Below, piece by piece: positions 11,501-20,132 of a stretch of DNA of 64,000 nucleotides. Within the stretch, counting starts at the first letter, position 1. Each line of letters starts with the position of its first letter. The stretch lies in the NCBI GenBank assembly GCA_037893245.1, contig JBAIAA010000024.1, positions 434,001-498,000 of the forward strand, read 5' to 3'. Under the pieces are notes generated by a model. That model was given only the letters and a program-made list of their open reading frames with translations, was not told the DNA's origin and did not search any database. The position numbers and the translations under genes are program-made. The DNA is from Crossaster papposus. Taxonomy: Eukaryota; Echinodermata; Asteroidea; Velatida; Solasteridae.

Positions 11501-14500
11501 AAGTCTACCTCCAACAACTTTTAATGGATCATCCCCTGCGTCATAATAGAAAACAATGAACGTCCTTGATGTTTATTGGTTTAAATTAAAGTACATGTAG
11601 GTTGGATTTTGTTGACGTGCGTCATCATGTTAATCCTCTCAAAAAGAGGGCAGCGGTGTTTTAACAATGAAAATTCTAAGAAAAGGAGGTCTTGCATGCA
11701 CTGCAACAATGGTTTTCAACGAGGTCGTTTTCCAAACCCTAGCTTTGGCTTCACACTGGTTCATCACTGTGCCAAACTGAATGAACGAAGTCGCAAAACA
11801 GAGACGAATCTGGGGTTTAAAAAACGGCTCGACAACTTCCAGACGAAGTTTAGGCTATTTTTGGCCTCTTGAGGGCAGCAGACGCTATATCTAGTTCCCG
11901 TCACATCAGTGGCCTGGATGAGGGATATTATAATCGACACTACAATCGTACATTTTACACCTTCCGGCTGCTTTATCAACTCGTCATGATCACCACAGGC
12001 TGGCTTTGGAAAAAATAAGTAATAGTTAAAGCCTATCACTCGTTTTGGGGAAATTGATTAGTGCTCAATTAATTGTGCGTAATTCTCGCCGGTTCGAAAT
12101 TCACAAAGAAATTCACTGAAAACAAAATACCTGAAACCAGTTCTTGGTTATGACTGTTTAATTAGGACCGCTATAACACATTAAACATTGACTTACATTG
12201 ACTCACGCACGCGCACTCACCTGATGAAATAATGACCTCTTCTTCCAGCCTAACTTCCGCCAGCTGTAAGCACTCGTCGTATAAATCCACACTCACGTAC
12301 CGAGCAGAGACTACAGGGTCCGGCACAAAATGTATCGGAGTCTGGCCGCCTCCACCGGCTTGATCACGACTGACTGAAGAACCAATCCGTGCATTCCTCA
12401 AGTAGTCTCCGTTTAATCCTGCTCGCACATTAGCGCCTTGTAATCGGTAACCTACGATGAATAATGGTAGATTAGCGGGGAAAGAGACGACTACTAGTTA
12501 TAGCTACTGTTAACCGATTAAACTATAGACTTATGAGCTGCTAAGCACAACTGAATTTGCTTAGCATGAACATTCTTCCTTTGCAAATCAATTTTTCAGG
12601 CATGATGTATAATGTGACTGGTATTCAGCTGGGGTTTTATATTCAGTTAGAGTTTTGACTGGTAACTTGTTTTTACCGTGCGCTGTGATAGGCACATTTT
12701 TGTGCTTAGCAGCTCCATGAATGAAATTGCCCCTGTTTGTCTTGGTTACCTTGAAGTTGAGTTTATAGAACTTAGGCTGTAACATCATCAATTAAACTGC
12801 GCAACTCCATGAATTGGTACAAGCTAGGAGTTATATTCATTGCCAAAAATAGTGTTTTTTTTATATTTATGTATACAATTTCTTTATGTGTAATTTAATT
12901 ATCAAATGCTTTTATTTCCTTAGACTGAAAACCGTGTTGGTGTTTTCTAATGCGTTTGTCATATGATACCAGTAACAGTAATGAGACAAATCGTGTTATT
13001 TTACGGAATACAAATTGGACGTTGAGGTTTTGTACGCCAATCAGTAATTTTGCATCTTATTTGTTCACAGTAATTTTTGGCTGTGAGATAGCCAATACAA
13101 GTTTACAACATAAATATATAAAACTTAACTTATATAAGTTAATTATGAAAATACGCATCTGGATTGCTGTTGTGTGATTTTGTCAGAGATCGTATATAAT
13201 TTGTTACACAATTAGTACGGTTAGCAATGACGGTTGACGCTTTTGATCTTACCAAAGAAGCCTTTTAGATTGACAATGGTAATCCTCTGTAAGCGGACGG
13301 CAGTTCCAAGATCAACCCTCCACCATTGGGATCCACTGCACTCTATACACACAAAAAGTACATTGATATACCAACACACTGATTATAGGTCTACCTGAAC
13401 AATAATACATGAAACAGCCGCATGGGGTGAAACGGTATGTGGATTTCAATGCCTATGTGTAAACACTATAGATTGTGCAACATGACGTCACATAAAACAC
13501 CAGTATTATGTAAATTAGCAAATTATGGAAACCATGTATACCATGCCGATCCGAGATAAAACTTTAAAAGATTAATGACAAATTAACAAAACAAAACACC
13601 ACTCTAACCCCTATAAACATCCCAGCAACCAACCAACCAACCAACCTAACAAACACCCCCCCCCCCCCTAACACCCCAACACCCCAACAAACAAACAAAC
13701 AAACAAACACCCCAACACCCCCAGCACTCCAACAAACCCCAAAACAACCACCAAAACTTTACGTGTATGTGAAATGGTATCGATGTCATTATCCACAGCC
13801 TTGCTCGCTGTATATGTTGGGTCGTAATTCGAGATATTACTACTCTGGCTGACGTATTTGTCCCGTAGGTTAACTAGAGCCAGTCCTGCAATTGAAACAA
13901 TAAGAACATATTTGTTACGGTAATTGTTCAAGGATAATTATTTTGTTATGGCGGTTGCACGTTAATATTGTTTAATGCCAGCAGGCTAAATTCAAACGAT
14001 CAAAATGTATAGACATCCGCATGACGAATCCGCATCACCAGTTTTGGAGGTAGATTTATTGTAAAATAACCTAATTGTTTTTGAAGGAGTCGCCCCTTTG
14101 AGGACGTTTGTGTTACGGGTGTGGCGCTGGTGCAGCCAGTGCGAACAAAACACGGTATGGTCGATCATTAAAGGGAAATTACCTTTTGCAACTATTAAGT
14201 ATTAAACCTACCGAATTATCGTTCAAAAGCTGCAATTTTGAAGAAAATAATAGACGAAGCTCTGAAATGCGTCTTAGAAATGCATTTTTGGAATTGTTTA
14301 GAATTTTATAATTAAAATCGAAATCTTAGAATATTATTTTCTCAGAATACACAGCATTCACAGAGCTAAAACTTTAGCATGTTAGTTGTCAAGCACCGTT
14401 ATTTAGAATTTGAGATTTTAGATAATTCTGCTGCTTGAACCAATGCAAAACTGACAAAATTAATGCCGATATACTAACTTTAAAGGCGTCGTTCAGAGAT

Positions 14501-15234
14501 GGCGATTAGGTGAGGGTTTCATTTTTATTTCCAGTCATGTTCGAGGGTCTGGGGCTCTTACAGAAAAATCCACATTGTCTTACATTGATCTAAAACCAAA
14601 CAATTATGTGAGAGTCCGTTTGTTTGCATCTGACACGGCAGCTATATATATCTTTTTGCCTTGCCTGCCTATATGTACATCCGTTCGTAAAGCAATTGTC
14701 TTTGACCCAAACTGTGAAGACTCCATGAAACCCGAAATAACGGATACAACTAAGTTGTATGCCTTTCCAGAAAATAAGGCCCGATTATAAATTTCCCTGT
14801 AAATTGTACCAGGTTTAATTAGTGTGCTGGCCAAAAAAAACTAACAATCTCGGCAGAATAGTGATTTTAAATGAACATTTATATACAAACTATTATGATT
14901 GTAGTCTATTTTGCAAATAAAAGATATAATTAAAACAAATAATAGCCTTTTAAACTTGACAATATAATTGCAGCATATCAGTATATATATACGCCGTTTG
15001 TACAAATAATTGTCGACGTAAAAACGTAATGGCGCGGCCGGGAGTCTCAGGTACTTTCCGTGTGTTATATTAAGAACATCAAAATCGCGCAGGAAGTATC
15101 CCTGTACGTACTGTGCATGTACGCCCAGTGTTCGGTCGGCCATACTAAATTCAAATCTTACCTTTGTTGGGGATGAAGAATAACAGCAGAAGGATCGTTA
15201 CCCCGAGAAAACAAACAGCTGGACTTGTTCCCAT
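1..15234 (-). CDS. Receptor gene A: FTP-Ig-Ig-EGFx4-Ig-FN3 ectodomain (Tie-like), 3' part beyond left edge
   Basis: Multi-exon receptor read on the minus strand. Inferred exons (high to low): 15162-15234, 13763-13885, 13253-13342, 12221-12451, 6175-6531, 5397-5660, 5038-5169, 4788-4943, 4037-4201, 3208-3351, 2720-3016, 2222-2539, 1646-1713, 422-665, 1-243 (cut by the window). All junctions are GT/AG and the phases chain (almost all phase 1), giving 968 residues. Order: signal peptide 1-24, fucolectin-type domain 25-172, Ig 173-291, Ig 292-379, four EGF 380-578, Ig 579-677, then three FN3. The Ig-Ig-EGF-Ig-FN3 order and the FCLQDPFGC motif in the second EGF are those of Tie receptors. The cytoplasmic part is not in the window; because its FN3 exons are near-copies of those of the kinase gene at 50323-63746, a kinase is likely. 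The 5.7 kb intron between 12221 and 6531 leaves some chance that the FTP exons belong to a separate gene, but phases agree. Confidence 0.8.
750..1129 (+). mobile_element. TTAA-flanked MITE, family 1, copy 1
   Basis: Terminal inverted repeats AGGTAGTATACACCATT and AATGGTGTATACTACCT with TTAA on both sides (746-749 and 1130-1133). The paralogous site near 63165 lacks the element and has a single TTAA, so this is a bona fide insertion with TTAA target duplication. A 9-bp perfect stem (GCTCTCGCC with GGCGAGAGC, loop GGAC) lies at 914-935. No coding capacity. TTAA targets are used by piggyBac and by Kolobok; the transposase family is not identifiable from the element itself. Other copies: 15909-16205, 32308-32637, 59228-59604. 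Confidence 0.92.
1846..2079. mobile_element. TTAA-flanked MITE, family 2, copy 1
   Basis: Ends CCAGTTCGCGCCGG and CCGGCGCGAACTGG are inverted repeats, flanked by TTAA at 1842-1845 and 2080-2083. The paralogous position near 63878 reads straight through a single TTAA, so the empty site is preserved. Length 234 bp, no coding capacity. The interior is comparatively GC-rich and shared with 8594-8823 and 31291-31526. Confidence 0.92.
2720..3016 (-). CDS. Gene A exon 11: third Ig-like domain
   Basis: Single phase 1-1 exon of 99 codons after the EGF block. It has VTVHCKIVGNPLP as the first-cysteine strand and RLTCKVDGSYL as the second. The phosphatase gene has a clear counterpart at 29012-29278 with FTCNVIGNPLP, the same GNPLP motif, and the same splice phases, ending in DLYG versus DMYG. 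This is the domain that lies between EGF and FN3 in Tie receptors. Confidence 0.87.
3208..5169 (-). CDS. Gene A exons 7-10: four EGF-like domains of Tie type
   Basis: Exons 5038-5169, 4788-4943, 4037-4201 and 3208-3351, each a phase 1-1 cysteine-rich module. The first has WGPSCQNNCPVC then GECICAPGFSGSRC. The second has FCLQDPFGCACAAGYMG, the hallmark of the middle Tie EGF repeat. The third (FGPYCTQICHC) carries a short cysteine insertion (DPSCNVEYCPQYC). The fourth reads YYGEICTQRCNC and ends GYRGLACDQ. The phosphatase gene has five EGF exons in the same position and phase. Vertebrate Tie receptors have three. No catalytic function; these build the rigid ligand-binding head. Confidence 0.88.
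3413..3838. mobile_element. TTAA-flanked inverted-repeat element, family 3
   Basis: Sits in an intron of gene A. Ends TTGTGACCTGTTCCCACG and CGTGGGAACAGGTCACAA are perfect inverted repeats, and the repeat continues inward (AAACACGGACAAAGTCG against CGACTTTGTCCGGGTTT). TTAA flanks both ends (3409-3412, 3839-3842). Length 426 bp, no coding capacity. It is the only copy seen in the window. Confidence 0.85.
5397..6531 (-). CDS. Gene A exons 5-6: two N-terminal Ig-like domains
   Basis: Exon 6175-6531 (119 codons) opens with VDFTCYNPNP and closes its Ig-like fold near GAFYCQINTG; it also has an unusual cysteine-rich stretch (TSCSCIP, LSRFCSCGG). Exon 5397-5660 (88 codons) has the Ig pattern WRWRK, then DGGVYECHAP. 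Both are phase 1-1 exons, so they could be inserted or removed without a frameshift. They correspond in place and phase to the Ig exons 24093-24392 and 24832-25077 of the phosphatase gene, where the second Ig also ends in GVYECHY. In Tie receptors the first two Ig domains bind ligand; that role is inferred here. Confidence 0.83.
7014..7074. repeat. Short inverted repeat (hairpin)
   Basis: GTACCCTCTGGAGAC and GTCTCCGGAGGGTAC pair with one mismatch around a loop of about 30 bases. Function unknown; it may be the remnant of a small foldback element. Confidence 0.6.
7152..7199 (+). repeat. Interstitial telomere-like tract
   Basis: Degenerate runs of GGATTA and GGGTTAGGGTTAG. TTAGGG is the animal telomere repeat; a short internal tract like this is common in introns and need not mean a former chromosome end. 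Confidence 0.6.
8594..8823. mobile_element. TTAA-flanked MITE, family 2, copy 2
   Basis: Ends CCAGTTTGCGCCGG and TGGCGCAAACTGG with TTAA on both sides (8590-8593, 8824-8827). Same family as 1846-2079 and 31291-31526, slightly more diverged at the ends. No coding capacity. Confidence 0.9.
9121..9202 (+). repeat. G-rich tract with quadruplex-type G runs
   Basis: Many runs of four or more G separated by T, AAT or AT, ending in a long G homopolymer. The pattern fits G-quadruplex rules on the plus strand. It may be unstable in replication or sequencing. Confidence 0.7.
10491..10519. repeat. Perfect 12-bp hairpin
   Basis: TGGAGCAATAAA and TTTATTGCTCCA form a perfect stem with a 5-base loop. The arms lie between two direct copies of CCATGGTAAAAT. 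Role unknown. Confidence 0.65.
11720..11832. mobile_element. Small inverted-repeat element (TTTCCAAACCCTAGCTT family)
   Basis: Starts around GGTCGTTTTCCAAACCC and ends around GGGGTTTAAAAAACGG, a loose inverted repeat. The segment at 30036-30146 shares the CAAACCCTAGCTT start, the GGCTTC and TTCA blocks and a GGGTTTGG end. Probably a non-autonomous element; target duplication not clear. Confidence 0.45.
12221..15234 (-). CDS. Gene A exons 1-4: signal peptide and fucolectin/F5-8-type (FTP) lectin domain
   Basis: Exons 15162-15234, 13763-13885, 13253-13342 and 12221-12451. The first encodes a start Met and a hydrophobic signal core (ILLLLFFIP). The next three build a domain recognisable as the eel-fucolectin/tachylectin-4/pentraxin-1 type: a segment with SQSSNIS and ASKAVDND, then QWWRVDLG with LQRITIVN, then a last strand region with ARYVSVDL and LQLAEVRL. 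Family knowledge: such domains usually bind fucose or other glycans with calcium; whether this one does cannot be told. The ATG at 15234 is the start because a signal peptide follows directly and the donor leaves phase 1, matching the next exon. The same exon set, with the same first-exon length of 73 bp, occurs in the broken gene at 44386-48011. Confidence 0.85.
12532..12740. mobile_element. Degenerate GAGCTGCTAAGCAC inverted-repeat element
   Basis: GAGCTGCTAAGCACA near the left end and TGTGCTTAGCAGCTCCATGAA near the right end match the ends of the clearer copies at 22315-22565 and 40133-40382. It lies in an intron of gene A and is the most decayed of the four copies. Confidence 0.6.
13619..13745. 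repeat. Low-complexity tract beside an FTP exon
   Basis: AACC, ACAA and CCCCAACA simple repeats with a run of C. It ends about 20 bp from the donor of exon 13763-13885, so it lies directly in the intron start of gene A. Confidence 0.8.
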
Positions 15235-15908
15235 GGCTTTATAATACTTCTCGTTGCTCGTAGCCTGCAAAATAATGAATAAATCCTACCGTGTAATACA
15301 CTCCCAATTAATGACACGTCTTTAAGAACAATGTTAGAGTACTATCTGATGAGTCTACAGCCTGACACTGGATGCACATTCCTCTGATGGAGGAAGTAAG
15401 AGACCAACGCCACAGGAAGTTGTCGCAACTATCAGCTTTTGTTTGCACCGACCTTTATGGTGGTATTGTATTATCTATAGCATGCCATGTTGGTTGTTTG
15501 TAATTTCAGCTTGGTATACGCTTCCGGCTTATTCACCTGTTAGTAATACTCAGTCTGTACACACCATGAGTCACAATTGATAGGGCGAACTTTTATAAAT
15601 GTTAAAGTATATAATTATAAATATGTATTGGCAAAGATATCTAATGACGAAAATTTTATTAGAGAAACTGCAGCCGCAAAAACAAAGGCTAAAAAATCCA
15701 TAAGCCCAAAGTAAATCTAAAACAAAAGCCGTCGGGGGAATTTTTTGCGTCTGCCCATGCGTATCATTTAGAGAACAAAGACCTGTTCTTATTTTTTTCA
15801 AAGGAAAACACGCAGGTTCCGTATAGATTTCCGTATGGAGGCCCTGAAGCATTTAAGCAATTAGAAATCCGTACAAAATTACTGATAGTCACTTAAAGCT
15901 ATGCTTAA

Positions 15909-16205
15909 AGGTAGGATACACCATTTGCAGATATCGAAAATATTTACTACCGAATTATTAAGAAATATCTTACTTATTTAAAAGTTAATGATTGTAGGCA
16001 TCCAGCAAAATGACTGCACTAGATATTCTATAATTGTTCCAAAAAATTGAATTTTATATACAAAAACACGATCGCCCGACGGCGATCGCGAAAAAAAAGA
16101 ACAACATAGGAATCACTGCCCATCACCACCCCCCCCCCCCCCCACCCAAAAAAAATCCACCCATTCACGATAATTCAAGCAATTACGAAATGGTGTATCC
16201 TACCT
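15909..16205 (+). mobile_element. TTAA-flanked MITE, family 1, copy 2
   Basis: Ends AGGTAGGATACACCATTT and GAAATGGTGTATCCTACCT, flanked by TTAA at 15905-15908 and 16206-16209. Internal stem CGATCGCC with GGCGATCG at 16069-16088 (loop CGAC). Same orientation as the copy at 750-1129. Confidence 0.9.
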
Positions 16206-17748
16206 TTAAAGTGATACATGATAATTATTATGAACGGATACAATAAAATATAAAGGTTCATCATTATCATAGGTTGCATTATGCTTTATTAAGCTCATGC
16301 AACACACAATATAATACCCATATACATGTACCACCGAATGTATATAGTTGAAACTCGAAGATAGATTTCTTTTAAATTGTGCTGTTGCATTCTTCTATCA
16401 ATATACAAATTATATACTTTTAAATAAGACATCGATCGAACAAATCCACCGAAGTTTAGTAATTGAATTTGAATTATATATAATATGCATGTAATAATTA
16501 TAGCTTATCTATATAGTCATTCAGCTCAGTTCATTTATTTCCACAGTATTTACACAAAATATATACATACTGTATATCAAAATATTGTAATATTTAACAG
16601 GGAAGTAAAAACTAGGAGGGATCCCCCCAAAAAGCAAAGCTTGTAAACATGGGACCCTTATAATATAATACACGAATAAGATTTGTTTGTAGATATATAA
16701 TTACTTTCATCGATTATAATAATACGGTCAAAGCAAAGCTGTATTTAAAAAAGTTACACACTGTAATTCAAATTATTAGAAATACAAACTAGACTATAGA
16801 CAAAATACCACATTGGCCAGTTTGAAAATCATGTGACAAGATGACCAATTACGTGAACATCAACAATATATATTTATAGATACGATTGTAAGTTGTAAAA
16901 CGCTCCAGTAAATTTCTTTGTTTAATTTTCAAAAAAAGAAAACTCGTTAGGAAACAAAAATATCCCTTTTGGAAGAGAACAGGTTATGCAACTAAAATGA
17001 TTCACTACACAGTCCATGTATCGTGTGTGGTAATATTGGGGGATTCCCCCTCCAATATTCGTTACGTCATTCTGCGTTCACTGTCAACCTTTTTCCCTGG
17101 GAAAATCCCACCCAACACGCCACGTCTAACCATATCTTCCAGCGCGCATCAACATTGGAACGAGGACGACGGCAAACCTGGTCCTGAACTTTAAGATCAT
17201 ACTGATTTGTATATCTGTTTAGTCTCTCGGCGATTGCGACAAAAGCGGAAGACAAAAACAATGTAAGTTTGCCATTTTGTGTCCATAAGTTTAATAATTT
17301 TAAAGCCACCCTGTTTTTTTGCTGGCCGGGGTTCTTCGTATTATGCATGTGATAGACATTAACCGGAAGTTATGATGCGTTCCCGTTCGACACGTTTACA
17401 GCACGAGTCGCACATTATTTAGTATTATAATTGGAAATAATTCCATATCTGCACATCATCTCGGTTCCTGTGTGCAAAACCTAACACTAACAGTTATGGG
17501 CCACGACAAAGAAGTATTTACCAAGGAAGGTTTCTCATTCCTAAACAGTGTTCTCCAACGTGACACCTTATGCGTCTATCATGTGAAGGTAGGACCTCCT
17601 TAGCATGCATAACAACATCTGATGCCAAGATATGGAAATATTTCCGTTTATAGTTTTCTCTGTGGAACTAGGCACGAACAAGGATACAGTGAACGTCGCG
17701 GTGGGGGCCGTTGGCGGGCAGATATTAAGGATTATGCAATTTTGTGCT

Positions 17749-17848
17749 ATTTGACTGGATAAACAATCGAACTTGCACCTGGCTGACTACTGATGACTAC
17801 GGCTAAGGCCAGCTGGGTGCAAGTTCGACTATGTTTTTTAGTCAAATT
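17749..17848. mobile_element. Small foldback element
   Basis: ATTTGACT with TCGAACTTGCACC on the left mirrors GGTGCAAGTTCGA with AGTCAAAT on the right. The arms cover nearly the whole 100 bp. No coding capacity. Confidence 0.6.
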
Positions 17849-18888
17849 AAACTACATAATTATTGTTAATTGTTTTCGTTTCTCGTGGTACAATCGTTTT
17901 AGGCCTAAGCCCGACTTCTACGTAGATCACTCCATATACCGTATTTATTTGTAATTTTTTTTTTAGCCAGATTTGGATTAGAAAAAAAAATACAATCAGT
18001 AATATTTATACCTGTGGGCCTACTTTAGAATTACGAAGCCTAAAATTATAGATTGTCAAAACCGATAGAATTCCCAAAATAGCTGCCGAGTTGGCTGGGA
18101 ATTTCCAGTAAGCCCTAATCCTTTGTTATATTCTCCGTATTCATGTTATGTATCGCACAGAACGTCGAACCGCTGGCAAACATGAACTTTGCCCAACGCC
18201 TTCAGGCTCATTATTGTCATAAAAATGCTAATAAATGATGCCTAGGCTAGGCGTGCGTACGGGACTTGCATGAACACAATGAGACATAGGTTGTATAGCA
18301 ATTGACACATGATAAGTATCATGGCTTCTGTGTTTTGTGTAACTACTTATTTAGAATTGTGTTCATTTTATATTTAATTGCAATCAAAATGCAACCTCCG
18401 ATATCGTAATTCCCCTAAATTTGTTTCTTTTAAGAAGCCAATTATAACCTAATTATATCCGGTTGTTCGGTGCCTATCCGGTACACGGTTCTATTGGCAA
18501 GCAAAGCTGAAATCGAAACAATATTTTAGTAAAACAAATTATAATAATTATGTTGGATGCAATCCTAATTATTGTGATGACTCATTCGAGAACTTGAAAT
18601 ATGTTATAACGAAGGGACAAAACCTGACTTCGAAACTCGTAACAAAGTTTTCCTGGAAGCAAAAACGACAAGTTTCCTCACATAAGCAAAACCTTACAGC
18701 ATATACATGAAACTAAAAGAACTACATGTATATCCATCATTGCACGAAATGATTTTGTTCTCGCTGACAGATACACAGATGTAGGTCAACGTGCGAGTGT
18801 TTTCATTTCATTGCCTTTAAAACAAATTAAAAAACTGCAGACATGGGCGTAAATCCCGGGGACGGGAGTATACGGGGGGGGGGGTAGA

Positions 18889-19044
18889 CCCCCGGGTCAA
18901 CTCCCGGGTCAACTCCCGGGTCAACTCCCGGGTCAACTCCCGGGTCAACTCCCGGGTCAACTCCCGGGTCAACTCCCGGGTCAACTCCCGGGTCAACTCC
19001 CGGGTCAACTCCCGGGTCAACTCTCGGGTCAACTCTCGGGTCAA
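18889..19044. repeat. 12-bp tandem array, 13 units
   Basis: Thirteen head-to-tail units of CTCCCGGGTCAA, with the two rightmost changed to CTCTCGGGTCAA and the leftmost to CCCCCGGGTCAA. Because 12 is a multiple of three, the array reads open on the minus strand as a TREL repeat, which is a by-product of the repeat and not evidence of a gene. It ends about 230 bp upstream of the start at 19278. Confidence 0.95.
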
Positions 19045-19277
19045 CCCCGTCCCACCACTAGCCGACACAGATTTACGTCACTAAATTGCAGTTGCTGGTT
19101 AGAAGTTTTTTGAGCCCGACATTTGGCTACGAAAGTAGTCGTATATATTGATTACCTGGCCCTTTTGAAATTAAATTGTATGCTCTATTTTAATGTGTCC
19201 ACTAATTCTTTCTGTTTGTATTTGCAGCGGATTGAAGAGCTGTATATATTATAGTGACGGTAAAGTATCATATCGAG

Positions 19278-20078
19278 ATGGTTGAAGGAAGTCTTCGATC
19301 GTACGATCCGCTGGCGTACCACGTTAACAACGTGGAGGACATCACAACAGAAATAGTCGTGGCCCACCGCAAAAAAGACGGCGAAGAAATCAAGCGGCTT
19401 CTTGCGCAGGGCGACCCGAGCGACTACGATGTCTTCATATGCGTCAACAAAGACTGGCATGCCTTTGCGCTCTGCGTCCCGGTCAACGAGGTGTCTCCAA
19501 AAAATGATCCGATGGGGGTCTTCCAAGACATGCCCACAGAGGACCCGTTCGCCATTCCCAACCAGCTGTTCGTCTGGGAGACGGAGCTGTGCTTCGAGTC
19601 AGCCGAGCAGAAGATGTACAAGATTCGCTTCAAGCTGAACATGTTCGGGGAGGTCAAACACAAAATCAAGCGGAGCTTTTACATCGGAAAATACAAGCGG
19701 GTTCCGGTGAGTGGGCTGCAGTTCGCGATACTGAGGGCGTCCCCGAGTCGCTACAGGGTCCTCCTGGACGACTGCGTGGAGTTCGCCAAGACCTTCTGCT
19801 ACGAACTGTTGTCCTTCAGTGGCAACGGACGGGAGATCGAGAGGTCGGTGGAGGAGCGGTTGGTGTCGGCGTCAGGCTCGGGTTTCAGCGTGGAGGTTTT
19901 GTCTCGTAAGGTCCGGAGTTCTGCCTTTCTTGGTAATACGTTCCTGGGAGGATTCGACGCATCCGCCGTACTCAGCGGAGGGAGGAGTCCAGCGGTTATC
20001 GTTTGCCTGGTGGTGTTTTGTATGCTGTACCCCTTAGTCGTTTCTCTGTTGGTGTGTTACGTGGTAATGAGGTGGTGA
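19278..20078 (+). CDS. Tail-anchored protein with possible LRAT/NlpC-P60-like fold
   Basis: Single coding exon of 266 residues. The start is the ATG at 19278; a strong acceptor ends at 19227, so the exon begins in 5' UTR. GC content is clearly higher than the surroundings. The region KDWHAFALCV resembles the catalytic-His strand, and RVLLDDCVEFAKTF the Cys helix, of LRAT/H-Rev107-type proteins (NCEHF motif), and like those it ends in a hydrophobic anchor (about residues 239-264, with CLVVFCMLYPLVV). In that family the His-Cys pair transfers or cleaves acyl chains of lipids at internal membranes. The match is by pattern only; key residues around Cys differ (DDCVEF instead of NCEHF), so activity is uncertain. 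No frameshift or internal stop. Confidence 0.75.
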   Translation: MVEGSLRSYDPLAYHVNNVEDITTEIVVAHRKKDGEEIKRLLAQGDPSDYDVFICVNKDWHAFALCVPVNEVSPKNDPMGVFQDMPTEDPFAIPNQLFVWETELCFESAEQKMYKIRFKLNMFGEVKHKIKRSFYIGKYKRVPVSGLQFAILRASPSRYRVLLDDCVEFAKTFCYELLSFSGNGREIERSVEERLVSASGSGFSVEVLSRKVRSSAFLGNTFLGGFDASAVLSGGRSPAVIVCLVVFCMLYPLVVSLLVCYVVMRW

Positions 20079-20132
20079 TGACGTCGACGTAAATGACAAC
20101 TAGCGGTGTTTCCCGTATAGTCAGGCAGATAG

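Larger units (their letters stand above)
6532..12220 (-). other. Large gene-free stretch, probable intron of gene A
   Basis: Between the FTP exons and the first Ig exon lie 5.7 kb in which I see no exon with a convincing domain or conserved motif. It holds short hairpins, a telomere-like tract, homopolymer runs, a G-rich tract and two element copies, listed separately. Open frames here are short, low in complexity and without family resemblance. Confidence 0.6.
15235..19277. other. Intergenic region between divergent genes A and B
   Basis: Contains the shared upstream space of gene A (minus) and the gene at 19278 (plus). I see no coding exon. It holds a MITE copy (15909-16205), a small foldback (17749-17848) and a 12-bp tandem array (18889-19044). 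A good acceptor, TTTGCAG at 19221-19227, suggests that an untranslated first exon of the gene at 19278 lies upstream, but I cannot place its donor. Confidence 0.6.

Noticed and set aside
11764..12039. Minus-strand frame just before the FTP exons
   Set aside because: Overlaps a dispersed repeat also seen at 30036-30146 and lacks a domain; phase and sites do not fit between the FTP and Ig exons.
18817..19068. Minus-strand frame encoding a TREL repeat protein
   Set aside because: The frame is open only because the 12-bp repeat is a multiple of three; there is no splice or domain support.
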